Source of the DNA: Pseudomonadota bacterium
Lineage (GTDB): Bacteria > Pseudomonadota > Alphaproteobacteria > Rhizobiales > Rhizobiaceae
DNA length: 64,000 nucleotides
NCBI GenBank assembly: GCA_023451735.1
Contig: JAEXYH010000083.1
Span: forward strand, 62,001 to 126,000
Direction: 5' to 3'
Below are positions 42,628 through 51,545 of the stretch, one piece after another. Numbering within the stretch: the stretch's first letter is position 1; each line of letters begins with the position of its first letter. The position numbers and the translations under genes are program-made. The notes beneath the pieces are model-generated. The model ran no database searches and was not told the origin of the DNA. It saw only the letters and a program-made list of their open reading frames with translations.

Positions 42628-43629
42628 ATGGCTCAGATCAAACTCGACGGCGTCAACAAGGTGTTCGGGAAGAACACCGTCATCCCCTCCCTCGATCTGG
42701 AGATCAGCAAGGGCGAATTTGTCGTTTTCGTTGGTCCTTCGGGCAGCGGAAAGTCCACGCTTCTGCGGCTGATCGCAGGGCTGGAGGAAAGCAGCGGTGG
42801 CAGGATCAGCATCGAGGGCCGGGATGTCACCAGTACTCCGTGCGGCGAAAGAGGTCTGGCAATGGTGTTCCAGTCGTATGCGCTTTATCCGCACATGACC
42901 GTACGCCAGAACATCGCCTTCCCTCTGGAAATGGTCGGCGAGAGCAAGGCTTCGACAGCAGAGAAGGTCGAAGATGCCGCCCGAGTTCTTGATCTGACCC
43001 GTTTTCTCGAACGTCGGCCCGCGCAACTGTCTGGCGGCCAGCGGCAGCGCGTCGCCATCGGCCGCGCGATCGTGCGCGACCCGACCGCGTTCCTGTTCGA
43101 CGAGCCGCTCTCCAATCTCGATGCAGCGCTACGCGGAAGCATGCGCCTCGAAATCATGAAGCTGCACCAGCAACTTGAAAGCACGATGATCTACGTCACC
43201 CACGACCAGGTCGAGGCGATGACGATGGCGGACCGGATCGTCGTGCTCAATCACGGGGTGATCGAGCAGGTGGGCACCCCGCAGGAGCTCTACGAGCGAC
43301 CTGCAAACCTGTTCGTCGCCGAATTCATCGGCGCTCCGAAGATGAACCGGATCGCAGGCGATATGGCGGCCAGGATGGGAGCCGCAACCATCGGTATAAG
43401 GCCGGAACATCTCAAGATCGTCGACGGCGATGGGGCATGGCAGGGCTCGGTCGAACTCACCGAAAATCTCGGTGCCGAAGGCCATGTGCACGTGCTTTGC
43501 GGCGAGGCGGGGTCTCTTGTCGTGCGCATGGCCGGTGCGCCATCCGTAAGGGCAGGCGACAGGGTTCATCTCTCCCCATTGGAGGGGCTCATTCACAGGT
43601 TCGATCGCGAGGGCAAGGCATTGCGCTGA
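42628..43629 (+). CDS. Sugar ABC importer ATP-binding protein (UgpC/MsmK type)
   Basis: A 333-residue ATPase: Walker A GPSGSGKST, FQSYALYPHMT, signature LSGGQRQRVAIGRAI, Walker B FLFDEPLSNLD, H-loop VTHDQVEA, and a C-terminal MOI/TOBE-like domain (IGIRPEHLKIVDGDG). A TTG two codons earlier (42622) has AGGA at better spacing and may be the real start. Completes the amino-sugar importer; convergent with the IclR gene. Confidence 0.92.
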   Translation: MAQIKLDGVNKVFGKNTVIPSLDLEISKGEFVVFVGPSGSGKSTLLRLIAGLEESSGGRISIEGRDVTSTPCGERGLAMVFQSYALYPHMTVRQNIAFPLEMVGESKASTAEKVEDAARVLDLTRFLERRPAQLSGGQRQRVAIGRAIVRDPTAFLFDEPLSNLDAALRGSMRLEIMKLHQQLESTMIYVTHDQVEAMTMADRIVVLNHGVIEQVGTPQELYERPANLFVAEFIGAPKMNRIAGDMAARMGAATIGIRPEHLKIVDGDGAWQGSVELTENLGAEGHVHVLCGEAGSLVVRMAGAPSVRAGDRVHLSPLEGLIHRFDREGKALR

Positions 43630-43673
43630 TGCTTCCATGACAGGATGCCGGTGCACGGCAGTTTTGTCTGTAC

Positions 43674-44483
43674 TCAGTCGGGTAACAGCTCTCCCGGCGG
43701 TCGAACACGGTTAGACAGCTTGGCGGATATGCGATCGCAGGCCGCCTTCAAAACGTTGACGGTGTGCTCGTGTCTGCTTTCCCGTGTGTGACGATTGACA
43801 TAAGCGATGATGACCGCCGCCACGGCATTGCCGTCAGCGCCCAGTATCGGACAGCAGATGTCGGTAATGCCAACGAAGTCGCGGCTTTCACGCAGTTCGT
43901 AGCCTCGGTCGCGTATCTGCGTCAGATGGATCGACAACGCAATTCTATCGACCGGAGCCGCCGCATGCGCGTCGCATTCGGCAAGGATACGCTCGGCCAT
44001 TTCCGGAGCCTGAAAGGCGAGTATGACCTGTCCCGAGGTCGAATCGGAGGCGATACGACCATAGCCGAGCCGCAGGGTGAAGGACATATCCTCGCCGCCG
44101 GGTACAGCCGCCGTCACCACCGTCAGGCCATGGTTGACCACAACCAGATGCGGCGACTGCCGGGTGTCGTGCGCAATCCTCGAAAGTTCCGGCATTGCCG
44201 CGGTCATCAGGTCCTGAGCGCTCGGGGTATGAAGTCCGAGTTTGAACAATCGATCGGTCAGGGAATAGGCATCGGTTTCTGGGTCGCGATCGATGTAACC
44301 CCGTTCCTGCAATGCAACCAGCATTCGGAATATCTCACTCTTCGAGCGGCCGAGGCCGTCGGCAATCTCCTTCATCGTCAACGGGTTACGCGCCTCCGCC
44401 AGAAGCTCCAGGACTTCCAGCCCCTTGGTGAGTGCCGGGGCCGAATAGGCAGGTTTTCCCGTTTCGATTGCGGTCTCGCTCAT
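43674..44483 (-). CDS. IclR-family transcriptional regulator
   Basis: A 269-residue regulator: winged helix (LTKGLEVLELLAEARNPLTM, KEIADGLGRSKSEIFRML, about residues 18-60) and an IclR effector domain (HTRQSPHLVVVNHGLTVV, FVGITDICCPILGADGNAVA). Divergent from the deacylase/ammonia-lyase genes, which it probably controls. The gap between them holds a palindrome fitting the family. Confidence 0.9.
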   Translation of the reverse strand: MSETAIETGKPAYSAPALTKGLEVLELLAEARNPLTMKEIADGLGRSKSEIFRMLVALQERGYIDRDPETDAYSLTDRLFKLGLHTPSAQDLMTAAMPELSRIAHDTRQSPHLVVVNHGLTVVTAAVPGGEDMSFTLRLGYGRIASDSTSGQVILAFQAPEMAERILAECDAHAAAPVDRIALSIHLTQIRDRGYELRESRDFVGITDICCPILGADGNAVAAVIIAYVNRHTRESRHEHTVNVLKAACDRISAKLSNRVRPPGELLPD

Positions 44484-44540
44484 GTCTCGAATCCCTGTTT
44501 TCGCAGCGACAATAATAAAATCGCAGCTGACTTGCCATTT

Positions 44541-44555
44541 GTTTCATATAGAAAC
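44541..44555. promoter_or_regulatory. Candidate IclR operator
   Basis: GTTTC, five AT bases, GAAAC (GTTTCATATAGAAAC) is a 15-base palindrome in the divergent gap between the IclR gene and the deacylase. A related imperfect copy, TCCATATATAAAAC, follows at 44561-44574. Confidence 0.55.
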
Positions 44556-44615
44556 TTGACTCCATATATAAAACTGACACACTCCGCTCAACGAGAAGAA
44601 CGACGAGTGGATTCA

Positions 44616-45707
44616 ATGAAAAATCTGACCGTGGTGAAAAGCTTGGAGCCGCCGCGCAAGGTGGTAACACCACGCCGCAACAGCGTCTTCACTTCAATCG
44701 ATCTTGACTGTGACGGAAAGCAGATCGGCTATTTCAACGTACCGCAGTCGCCTCATGACGATGCCTGGGGCTCGGTCCAAGTGCCGCTCGCTGTTGTGAA
44801 GAACGGCGACGGTCCGACTGTGTTGATCGAGGCCGGCAATCACGGTGACGAATACGAGGGTCCGATCGCGCTCGGCGAACTGCTGCGCGAGATCGATCCC
44901 GCCGATATCCGTGGCCGCATCATTGCCATTCCTGCCATCAATGTGCGTGCGGTCGAGGCCGGCATGCGTACGTCCCCGGTCGATGGGCTCAATTTCAACC
45001 GCAGTTTCCCCGGAGATTTCAACGGAACGCTGACAAGCCAGATCGCCGCTTATGTAAACGACTGCCTGTTTCCGATCGCCGACTACTTCCTCGATCTGCA
45101 TTCGGGCGGCTCGTCACTGATGATCCTCCCAAGCGCCATCATCGAGCCGTCACCGACGCCCGACGGCCATCGCCGCAACATCAAGGCGACACTTGCTTTC
45201 GGCGCACCAACAGTCGTGATGGTCGACAATCTCGGTGAGACCCGCACGTCGACTGCGGCCGCCAATCTTCAGGGACTAATCGTCATCGGTAGCGAAATGG
45301 CCGGCGGCGGTCTCGTCAGTCAGGATGCACTCGCCATATGCCGACGGGGCATTCGCAACGTCCTCAAGCATGCCGGTGTTTTAAAGGGAGAAGTCGATAT
45401 TCCGGTTAGTGCAAATGCGCGTGTACTCAAGGTTCCGGGCGCCGAAGGTTACATCATTTCCGACGAGGACGGTGTCTTTGAGCCGATTACCGAACTGGGC
45501 AGTGTGGTGAAGAGGGGCGACATCGCTGGCCGAATCCACTTCCTGCGTACGCCGCAGCGTGAACCGCTGGTTCTTCACCACCCGATCGACGGTGTGGTCT
45601 TCGCCAAGCGCCAGCCGGGCCGCGTCCGCCCCGGTAACTGCTGCTTCGTCCTTGCCAACGAGTATCCCGAGGCATTGGCTGAAGAGGGGACCGACCATGA
45701 GCGTTGA
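44616..45707 (+). CDS. Succinylglutamate desuccinylase/aspartoacylase-family deacylase (DoeB-like)
   Basis: A 363-residue zinc hydrolase of the M14/AstE-ASPA group. Zinc ligands are visible in GNHGDEYEGPIALGELL (His, Glu; about residues 74-90) and LDLHSGGSS (His; about 164), with NRSFPGD between. It resembles DoeB, the N-acetyl-diaminobutyrate deacetylase of ectoine breakdown. The ATG at 44616 follows GGA; upstream in-frame sequence lies antisense to the IclR gene. It overlaps the EutB-like gene by 11 bases. Confidence 0.85.
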   Translation: MKNLTVVKSLEPPRKVVTPRRNSVFTSIDLDCDGKQIGYFNVPQSPHDDAWGSVQVPLAVVKNGDGPTVLIEAGNHGDEYEGPIALGELLREIDPADIRGRIIAIPAINVRAVEAGMRTSPVDGLNFNRSFPGDFNGTLTSQIAAYVNDCLFPIADYFLDLHSGGSSLMILPSAIIEPSPTPDGHRRNIKATLAFGAPTVVMVDNLGETRTSTAAANLQGLIVIGSEMAGGGLVSQDALAICRRGIRNVLKHAGVLKGEVDIPVSANARVLKVPGAEGYIISDEDGVFEPITELGSVVKRGDIAGRIHFLRTPQREPLVLHHPIDGVVFAKRQPGRVRPGNCCFVLANEYPEALAEEGTDHER

Positions 45708-46635
45708 GAGCATCAGAGCGGCCGCAGAGCGGGTCAAACCTTTCATCCGCAAGACGCCGATGCTTCGGCTTTCCCATTGCGCCGGAGTGGAACTTTCGCA
45801 GGAATTCTTCCTGAAACTCGAGTGCCTGCAGGTCAGCGGTTCGTTCAAGATCCGTGGTGCAGTCAACCGGGTGAAAACACTTGCGCCCGAACAGATTGCC
45901 AATGGGCTCGTGGCTGCATCGGGTGGTAATCACGGGCTTGCAACCGCCTATATGGCGCGCCAGTCCGGGGTCTCGGCAACGATTTTTCTCCCGACCAACG
46001 CCAGCCCGATCAAGGAGCAGAAGCTCAAGAAATGGGGTGCCGACGTGCGCTATGCGGGCTCTGTCTGGGACGAGGCACATGAGGCGGCACAGAGCTTCGC
46101 AAGGGAGCGCGGCGCCTTCTACATGCATCCCTTTGCCGACGATGCGATCGTCTCGGGGCAGGGAACTGTGGCGGTCGAGATGCTGGAACAGGTGCCCGAT
46201 GTCGATCTCTACATCGTGGCTATCGGTGGTGGCGGACTGATTACCGGCATGTCGCAGATGATTAAGGCAGCGAACCCGAAGGCCCGCATTATCGGGGTGG
46301 AGCCAGTCGGTTCGCCGACGCTGCATGCCTCCTTTGGAGCCGGCAAGGTGGTGCGCCTGCCGCAGATCACGACGCGCGTCGCCACCATGGCCTGCGGCCG
46401 CACCGACGAGAGCATCTACGAAATCGCCCGCCAGCATGTCGATGACATCGTGCTCATCGAAGACGAGGACATGCAGCGTGCCGCCGAACTCCTGTGGTTC
46501 GAATTCGGCATTGCCGCCGACCTGAGCGGTGCGGCCTCGCTTGCTGCACTGATGTCGGGTGTCGTCAAAGCGCAAAAAGGAGAAAGAATTGCCGGCCTTG
46601 TTTGTGGCGCCGGCGTGGACGGCCTCGGCGCCTGA
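45697..46635 (+). CDS. Threonine dehydratase-like PLP ammonia-lyase (EutB-like)
   Basis: A 312-residue fold-type II PLP enzyme: PLP lysine in SGSFKIRGAVNRVK (about residue 51), ASGGNHGLATAYMA phosphate-sensing region, and VAIGGGGLITGM (about 173). Lacks an ACT regulatory domain, so it is a catabolic type. It pairs with the DoeB-like deacylase by overlap, as EutB and DoeB do in hydroxyectoine loci, but other ectoine genes are not present here. It likely deaminates a 3-hydroxy amino acid released by the deacylase. Confidence 0.85.
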   Translation: MSVESIRAAAERVKPFIRKTPMLRLSHCAGVELSQEFFLKLECLQVSGSFKIRGAVNRVKTLAPEQIANGLVAASGGNHGLATAYMARQSGVSATIFLPTNASPIKEQKLKKWGADVRYAGSVWDEAHEAAQSFARERGAFYMHPFADDAIVSGQGTVAVEMLEQVPDVDLYIVAIGGGGLITGMSQMIKAANPKARIIGVEPVGSPTLHASFGAGKVVRLPQITTRVATMACGRTDESIYEIARQHVDDIVLIEDEDMQRAAELLWFEFGIAADLSGAASLAALMSGVVKAQKGERIAGLVCGAGVDGLGA

Positions 46636-46800
46636 GGAGCGTCAAGGCCAAGTGACGATGCGCACCGCGATGAAGCGGAACGCGATCGCCGATACCGTTG
46701 CCCGAGGCAGCGGACCTGATCGGTCAATACCGACAAGAGGCGGAAAACGCCCGAAATGCCACCATCCAATGAACTGCTGATGGCAGAGGAGAACAAAAAC

Positions 46801-47820
46801 ATGCGTAGCATTCTGAAAGCATCCGTCGCGCTGGTCGCTCTCGCAATGGCAACCCCTTCCATGGCACAGGAAAAGGTTCTGGGCCTCGCGGCAATCGACC
46901 TACAGAATTCCTTTTACGTCCGCATGAAGGAAGCCGGCGACGTCGCGGCCTCCGATTACGGCGTCAAGTCCACCTGGCAGAGTGCCGAAGGCAGCCTGGA
47001 AAAACAGGTCGGCATCATCGAGAATTTCATCAATCAGGGCGTCAGCGCCATCCTGATCGATCCGATCGACAAGAACGCTGTCGTTCCGGCCATCGAAAAG
47101 GCAACCGCTGCCGGTATTCCCGTCATCACCATGGGCAACAAGGTCGAGGCCGGCGCAAACTATTCGACGCTATATCCCGACTATAACAACATGGCCATGG
47201 TGGCACGCGCGATCGGCACCTCGCTTGGCGGCGAGGGCGAAATCGCCCTTCTCGTCGGCTCGCGCGGCAACTTCGTATCCGACACCCGCGAAAAGGGCTT
47301 TGTCGAGACGATGCAGAAGGAATTTCCCAACATCAAGATCGTCGGCGTCGAGCCCACCGGCTGGGACGCTGCCAAGGCAACCAATGCCGCACAGACCTGG
47401 CTCACCACCTATCCGGACCTGAAGGCTGTTGCCTGCATTTCCGACAGCCTTTGCCTGGCAGCCGATTCCGTCGCTGCCGCGATGGGCAGCGAACTGATCT
47501 ACGGCGGATATGACGGCGACGCCGAGATGAAGGACCTGATCGACAGCGGCAAGATGGTGATGGATGTCATGACCGGCGCATACCGCGTCGGCTACTGGAA
47601 CGTCGCAGTCGCTGCCCGCCTCGCCAAGGGCGAGGAACTGCCCAAGGACCTCTACATGCCGACCTATTTCGTCACCTCCGACGACACGGCCGGAAAGTTG
47701 AAATCCGCCGGCCTGACCGTTGACTACATCAACACTGAAAAGCAGGCCGTCGAGGCCAAGAACTATACCGAACAGCTCGGCCCGAAAGTGCCGGCTTCGG
47801 CCATGACCGTCGGCAAGTAA
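46801..47820 (+). CDS. Ribose-type ABC importer periplasmic binding protein
   Basis: A 339-residue periplasmic-binding protein (RbsB class). Signal peptide SILKASVALVALAMATPSMA; mature part KVLGLAAIDLQNSFYVRMKE, EKQVGIIENFINQGVSAILI, IDPIDKNAV. GAGGAG precedes ATG 46801; the longer start at 46756 is not supported. Probably binds a sugar or polyol-like compound. It is followed by a large hairpin before the permease-ATPase gene. Confidence 0.9.
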   Translation: MRSILKASVALVALAMATPSMAQEKVLGLAAIDLQNSFYVRMKEAGDVAASDYGVKSTWQSAEGSLEKQVGIIENFINQGVSAILIDPIDKNAVVPAIEKATAAGIPVITMGNKVEAGANYSTLYPDYNNMAMVARAIGTSLGGEGEIALLVGSRGNFVSDTREKGFVETMQKEFPNIKIVGVEPTGWDAAKATNAAQTWLTTYPDLKAVACISDSLCLAADSVAAAMGSELIYGGYDGDAEMKDLIDSGKMVMDVMTGAYRVGYWNVAVAARLAKGEELPKDLYMPTYFVTSDDTAGKLKSAGLTVDYINTEKQAVEAKNYTEQLGPKVPASAMTVGK

Positions 47821-47829
47821 AGCCGTCAA

Positions 47830-47867
47830 GGAGTGGCCGGTGCATCCCAACCTGCGCCGGTCACTCC
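47830..47867 (+). promoter_or_regulatory. Intercistronic hairpin after the ribose-type binding protein
   Basis: A 14-base stem (two G-U pairs) formed by 47830-47843 and 47854-47867 with a ten-base loop, no T tract. It is in the same position relative to the importer genes as the hairpins at 40856 and 58785. Confidence 0.55.
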
Positions 47868-47934
47868 AGTCCATAGTTGCTTGAACATCGCTCCGCTGCG
47901 GCGGTCGGTGCACATCTTTTGATGGAGGTCGCAC

Positions 47935-50511
47935 GTGTCAAACTCCCGGATCATATCCCTATTGCGCCACAACGAACCGGTTCTGGTCGTCGTGCTGGTG
48001 GTCGCGATCTCCGTGTTCGGCTGGATCGATCCCCGGTTTCTCTCGGCCGGCAATTTCGTCAGCATCGCCCAGCAGAGTGCCGTGATCGCACTGGTCGCCT
48101 TTGCCATGACCGCGGTCATCATTGCCCGTGGCATCGACATTTCGGTCGGCAGTTCGCTTGCCTTCGCGGGTGTCGCGGCAGGCATCGTGTTCGCCTCCAC
48201 CGGCTCGGCTACACTGACCCTGATCGCAGCCATTGCCAGCGGCGCAGCGATCGGGCTGTTAAACGGTCTGCTCATCGGTGTTGCCGGCATCTCGCCCTTC
48301 ATCGCGACGCTGGCGACCATGGCCTTTGCTCGCGGCCTCTCGCTAAGCCTTTCGGGTGCATCGAGCCTGCCCATTGCCGATCCCGCCGTACTTTATGCCG
48401 GACGGGGCACAGTCGGTCTGCTGCCGGTTTCGGTTATAATCGCCGGCGTGGTTCTCTGTGTCTGGTGGTTCTTGCTCCGCCGCACCGTCTACGGTCGCTG
48501 GATCTATGCGATCGGCGGCAATGCCGAGGCTGCTCGTGTCTCCATGGTGCCGGTCGAACTTGTGCGCATCTCGGTCTACCTGATCGCCGGCGCGACTGCA
48601 GGTCTCGGTGCCATCCTGACGATCGGACGTCTCGGTTCGGCCCAGCCGCTCGCCGGCGCCGGACTTGAATTCACCGCCATCACCGCCGCCATTATTGGCG
48701 GCACGAAACTGTCCGGCGGCCGGGGCTCGATCTGGGGCACGGCCATCGGTGCGCTCCTGCTTGGCGTGATCAATACCGGCCTCTCGTTCCTGCAGGTCCC
48801 TCAGATCATAATCTATTACATCACCGGTGCGCTGATTGTCGTCGCGGTGCTGACCAGCCAGCCCGAGACCATCACGCGGCTCGTCGGTTCGATGCGACGC
48901 CGGGCAAAAGCGGCCGGATCAGCCGCCGCGGCAGTCGCGGCGGAAACCGGCGGCGAAAAGCATTCGATCACACTGAACGGTATCGGCAAGATCTTTCCCG
49001 GGGTGAAGGCACTCGATGGTGTTTCCTTCAGCGTCAGCGCAGGCGAGGTGGTGGCACTCGCCGGCGAAAATGGTGCCGGAAAGTCGACCCTGGTCAAATG
49101 CATTTCCGGCGTCTATCGGCCGGACGAAGGCATGCTGCTGGTGGATGGCAAGCCCGTGAGTTTCGGGTCTCCCAACGATGCCAAGGGCATCAGCGTCATC
49201 CATCAGCATTTCAGCCTGTCACCGGATCTGACGGTGGCCGAGAACATGTTTGTCGGTCGCGAGCCCCGGAACGTCTTCGGCCTTCTCGACCGTCGCCGCA
49301 TGCGCCGCGAGGCGAGGACAATCATGGACGAGCTTTCGCTCGATATCGAAGTCGATGCCGAATTACGCACTCTTTCGGTCGGCCGCCAGCAGATGGTGGA
49401 AATCGCCCGCGCCGTTCTGGCCGATGCCTGGTTCATGGTCATGGACGAGCCGACGAGCGCGCTTTCCAACCGCGAGCGGGACCAGCTCTACACGCTGATC
49501 GAGCGATTGAAGGCCCGTGGCGCCGGCATCCTCTACATCTCACACAAGATGGAAGAGATCTTCAACCAGTGCGACCGAGTCGTCGTGCTGCGCGACGGCA
49601 AGTTCATCGGCGAGCGGAGGACGGCAGAAACGAATGAAGCCGAGATCGTCTCGATGATGGTCGGCCGCGAGGTCGGAGACATTTTTCCGCATCTTGAAGC
49701 AGAGATCGGTGAAGTCGCTGTCGAGGTCAGGAATATCTCGAATGGCAAGCTCCTGCAGTCCGCCTCTTTGCACGTTCGCTGTGGCGAGATCGTCGCGCTC
49801 GCGGGCCTGATGGGCAGCGGCCGCTCCGAGGTGCTGCGTCTGATCGCCGGGCTCGACACCATCAAGGAAGGCACACTCGATGTGTTCGGCGAACAGCAGG
49901 CGGGTGGCGACCTGAAAGCCGCCAATTGCTCTGGCATCGTTTACATTCCCGAAGACCGCCATCTCGAAGGTTTCGTCGGCACCATGTCGATCCGCGACAA
50001 CCTTTCGCTTGCCTGGATGCGTGAAAATAGTCGGTTCGGCATCCTGCCTATCGCTGGCATCGGCCGGTTGGCGCGTGAATTGATCGCATCGCTCGGCGTG
50101 CGTCCGGCACAAGTCGACAAGATGACGATCGAGCTTTCCGGCGGAAACCAGCAGAAGGTCGTGATCGGCAAGTGGCTCGCCACCAAGCCGCGTGTCATCC
50201 TGCTCGACGAGCCCACCCGGGGGGTCGATGTCGGGGCCAAATCCGACCTGCATCACCTGATCGCCAGGCTAAAGCAACAGGGCGCCGCCATCATCATGGT
50301 CTCGTCCGAACTGCCCGAAGTCCTGGGCGTTGCCGATCGCATCGTCGTCATGTGCGAGGGCCGTTCGGTCGGCGAGCTGAAGCGCGGCGCCACCGAAGAA
50401 GACGTCATGGCACTCGCCTTCGGTGAAAATCACCGACGCGCCGGCAAGCCTCGCGCAGAAAGCAGTGCGGCCCCTTCCGTTGGGCAGTTCTCCATTGAGG
50501 CCACCACATGA
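47935..50511 (+). CDS. Fused ABC permease and double ATP-binding protein (RbsC-RbsA fusion)
   Basis: An 858-residue protein starting at GTG with GGAGG six bases upstream. Residues 1-315 are an RbsC-type permease (IIARGIDISVGSSLAFAGVA, ITAAIIGGTKLSGGRGSIWG). A linker rich in Ala and basic residues (316-342) leads to an RbsA-type tandem ATPase: first Walker A AGENGAGKSTLVKC, signature LSVGRQQMVEIARAV; second site with degenerate Walker A MGSGRSEVLRL and signature LSGGNQQKVVIGKWL, Walker B VILLDEPTRGVDVG. Normally two separate genes. It works with the separate RbsC-type permease that follows. Confidence 0.93.
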   Translation: MSNSRIISLLRHNEPVLVVVLVVAISVFGWIDPRFLSAGNFVSIAQQSAVIALVAFAMTAVIIARGIDISVGSSLAFAGVAAGIVFASTGSATLTLIAAIASGAAIGLLNGLLIGVAGISPFIATLATMAFARGLSLSLSGASSLPIADPAVLYAGRGTVGLLPVSVIIAGVVLCVWWFLLRRTVYGRWIYAIGGNAEAARVSMVPVELVRISVYLIAGATAGLGAILTIGRLGSAQPLAGAGLEFTAITAAIIGGTKLSGGRGSIWGTAIGALLLGVINTGLSFLQVPQIIIYYITGALIVVAVLTSQPETITRLVGSMRRRAKAAGSAAAAVAAETGGEKHSITLNGIGKIFPGVKALDGVSFSVSAGEVVALAGENGAGKSTLVKCISGVYRPDEGMLLVDGKPVSFGSPNDAKGISVIHQHFSLSPDLTVAENMFVGREPRNVFGLLDRRRMRREARTIMDELSLDIEVDAELRTLSVGRQQMVEIARAVLADAWFMVMDEPTSALSNRERDQLYTLIERLKARGAGILYISHKMEEIFNQCDRVVVLRDGKFIGERRTAETNEAEIVSMMVGREVGDIFPHLEAEIGEVAVEVRNISNGKLLQSASLHVRCGEIVALAGLMGSGRSEVLRLIAGLDTIKEGTLDVFGEQQAGGDLKAANCSGIVYIPEDRHLEGFVGTMSIRDNLSLAWMRENSRFGILPIAGIGRLARELIASLGVRPAQVDKMTIELSGGNQQKVVIGKWLATKPRVILLDEPTRGVDVGAKSDLHHLIARLKQQGAAIIMVSSELPEVLGVADRIVVMCEGRSVGELKRGATEEDVMALAFGENHRRAGKPRAESSAAPSVGQFSIEATT

Positions 50512-50570
50512 TGAAAGTCGCGTCTTTCGCCATTCCTGCATATTCCGACCGGGCAGAAGGATGATTTGAG

Positions 50571-51545
50571 ATGATTTCCTCCCGCAATCTCGCCCTGAAG
50601 AAGGTTCTCGACCTCTCGCCGCTGATCCTGCTGGTCGCCCTGATGGCGATTTTCGCCATCGTCGATCCGCGCGTGGTTTCCGGCCAGAGCCTGATCAACA
50701 TCGTCTCGCAGGCGACGCCGATCGCAGTCCTGGCGCTCGGCGCGCTGATCGTGCTTTTGACCGGAGGTATCGATCTTGCCGCGGGCGTCGGAGTTGCCTT
50801 CTGCGCCGTATTGATCGCAAGCCTCATCGATGCCGGCTTTGGGCTTCCGGGCTCGCTTGCGATAGGGCTTGCCGTGATGCTGGTCGTCGGCCTCGTCAAC
50901 AGCCTCGTCATCTCGCTGCTGAAGATCCCACCTTTTGTCACCACGCTGGCTGCGATGGTCGTGCTACAGGGGGCAACGCTTGCCGTCGCCTCCAAGGGCG
51001 TGCTGATGCTGAAGGATCCGACGCTGCGCTTCATCGGTATCGAGCGCAGTTTTGGAATTCCGCATGTGATCTTCGCCACGCTTGCGATCGTCATTGCCGC
51101 GGCCTTGCTGATGCGGATGACCCGCTTCGGTCTGCGCACCTATGCGCTGGGATCGGACGCCGGTGCGGCAGAACTCGCCGGCATTCCGGTGACCCGCCAC
51201 ACGATCCTGATCTATACGGCATCCGGCCTGTTCGTCTTCCTGACGGCGGTGGTCATGATCAGCCGCGTGCCGGTCGTGACCCCGAATATCGGTGGCACTT
51301 CTCTGCTGCTCGATGCGATCGCTGCGACCGTGCTGGGCGGCACCAGCATTTTCGGTGGTCGTGGCACGGTCTGGGGCACGGTGGTTGGCGCCCTTATCGT
51401 CAGCCTGCTGACCACGGCCCTTCGCATCTTCGGCACAGACCCGTCGAGTCTCGAACTCTACAAGGGCGCGATCATCATGGCGGCACTCCTGGCCGATACC
51501 GGCATGACCTACGCCAAGGCCCGCTTGCTGGAGCCGGCGCGATGA
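50571..51545 (+). CDS. Ribose-type ABC importer permease (RbsC)
   Basis: A 324-residue membrane protein with the RbsC motifs IVLLTGGIDLAAGVGVAFCA and LDAIAATVLGGTSIFGGRGT. It partners with the membrane half of the preceding fusion protein to form the channel. The stop overlaps the creatininase gene start by four bases, linking import and metabolism. Confidence 0.92.
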   Translation: MISSRNLALKKVLDLSPLILLVALMAIFAIVDPRVVSGQSLINIVSQATPIAVLALGALIVLLTGGIDLAAGVGVAFCAVLIASLIDAGFGLPGSLAIGLAVMLVVGLVNSLVISLLKIPPFVTTLAAMVVLQGATLAVASKGVLMLKDPTLRFIGIERSFGIPHVIFATLAIVIAAALLMRMTRFGLRTYALGSDAGAAELAGIPVTRHTILIYTASGLFVFLTAVVMISRVPVVTPNIGGTSLLLDAIAATVLGGTSIFGGRGTVWGTVVGALIVSLLTTALRIFGTDPSSLELYKGAIIMAALLADTGMTYAKARLLEPAR

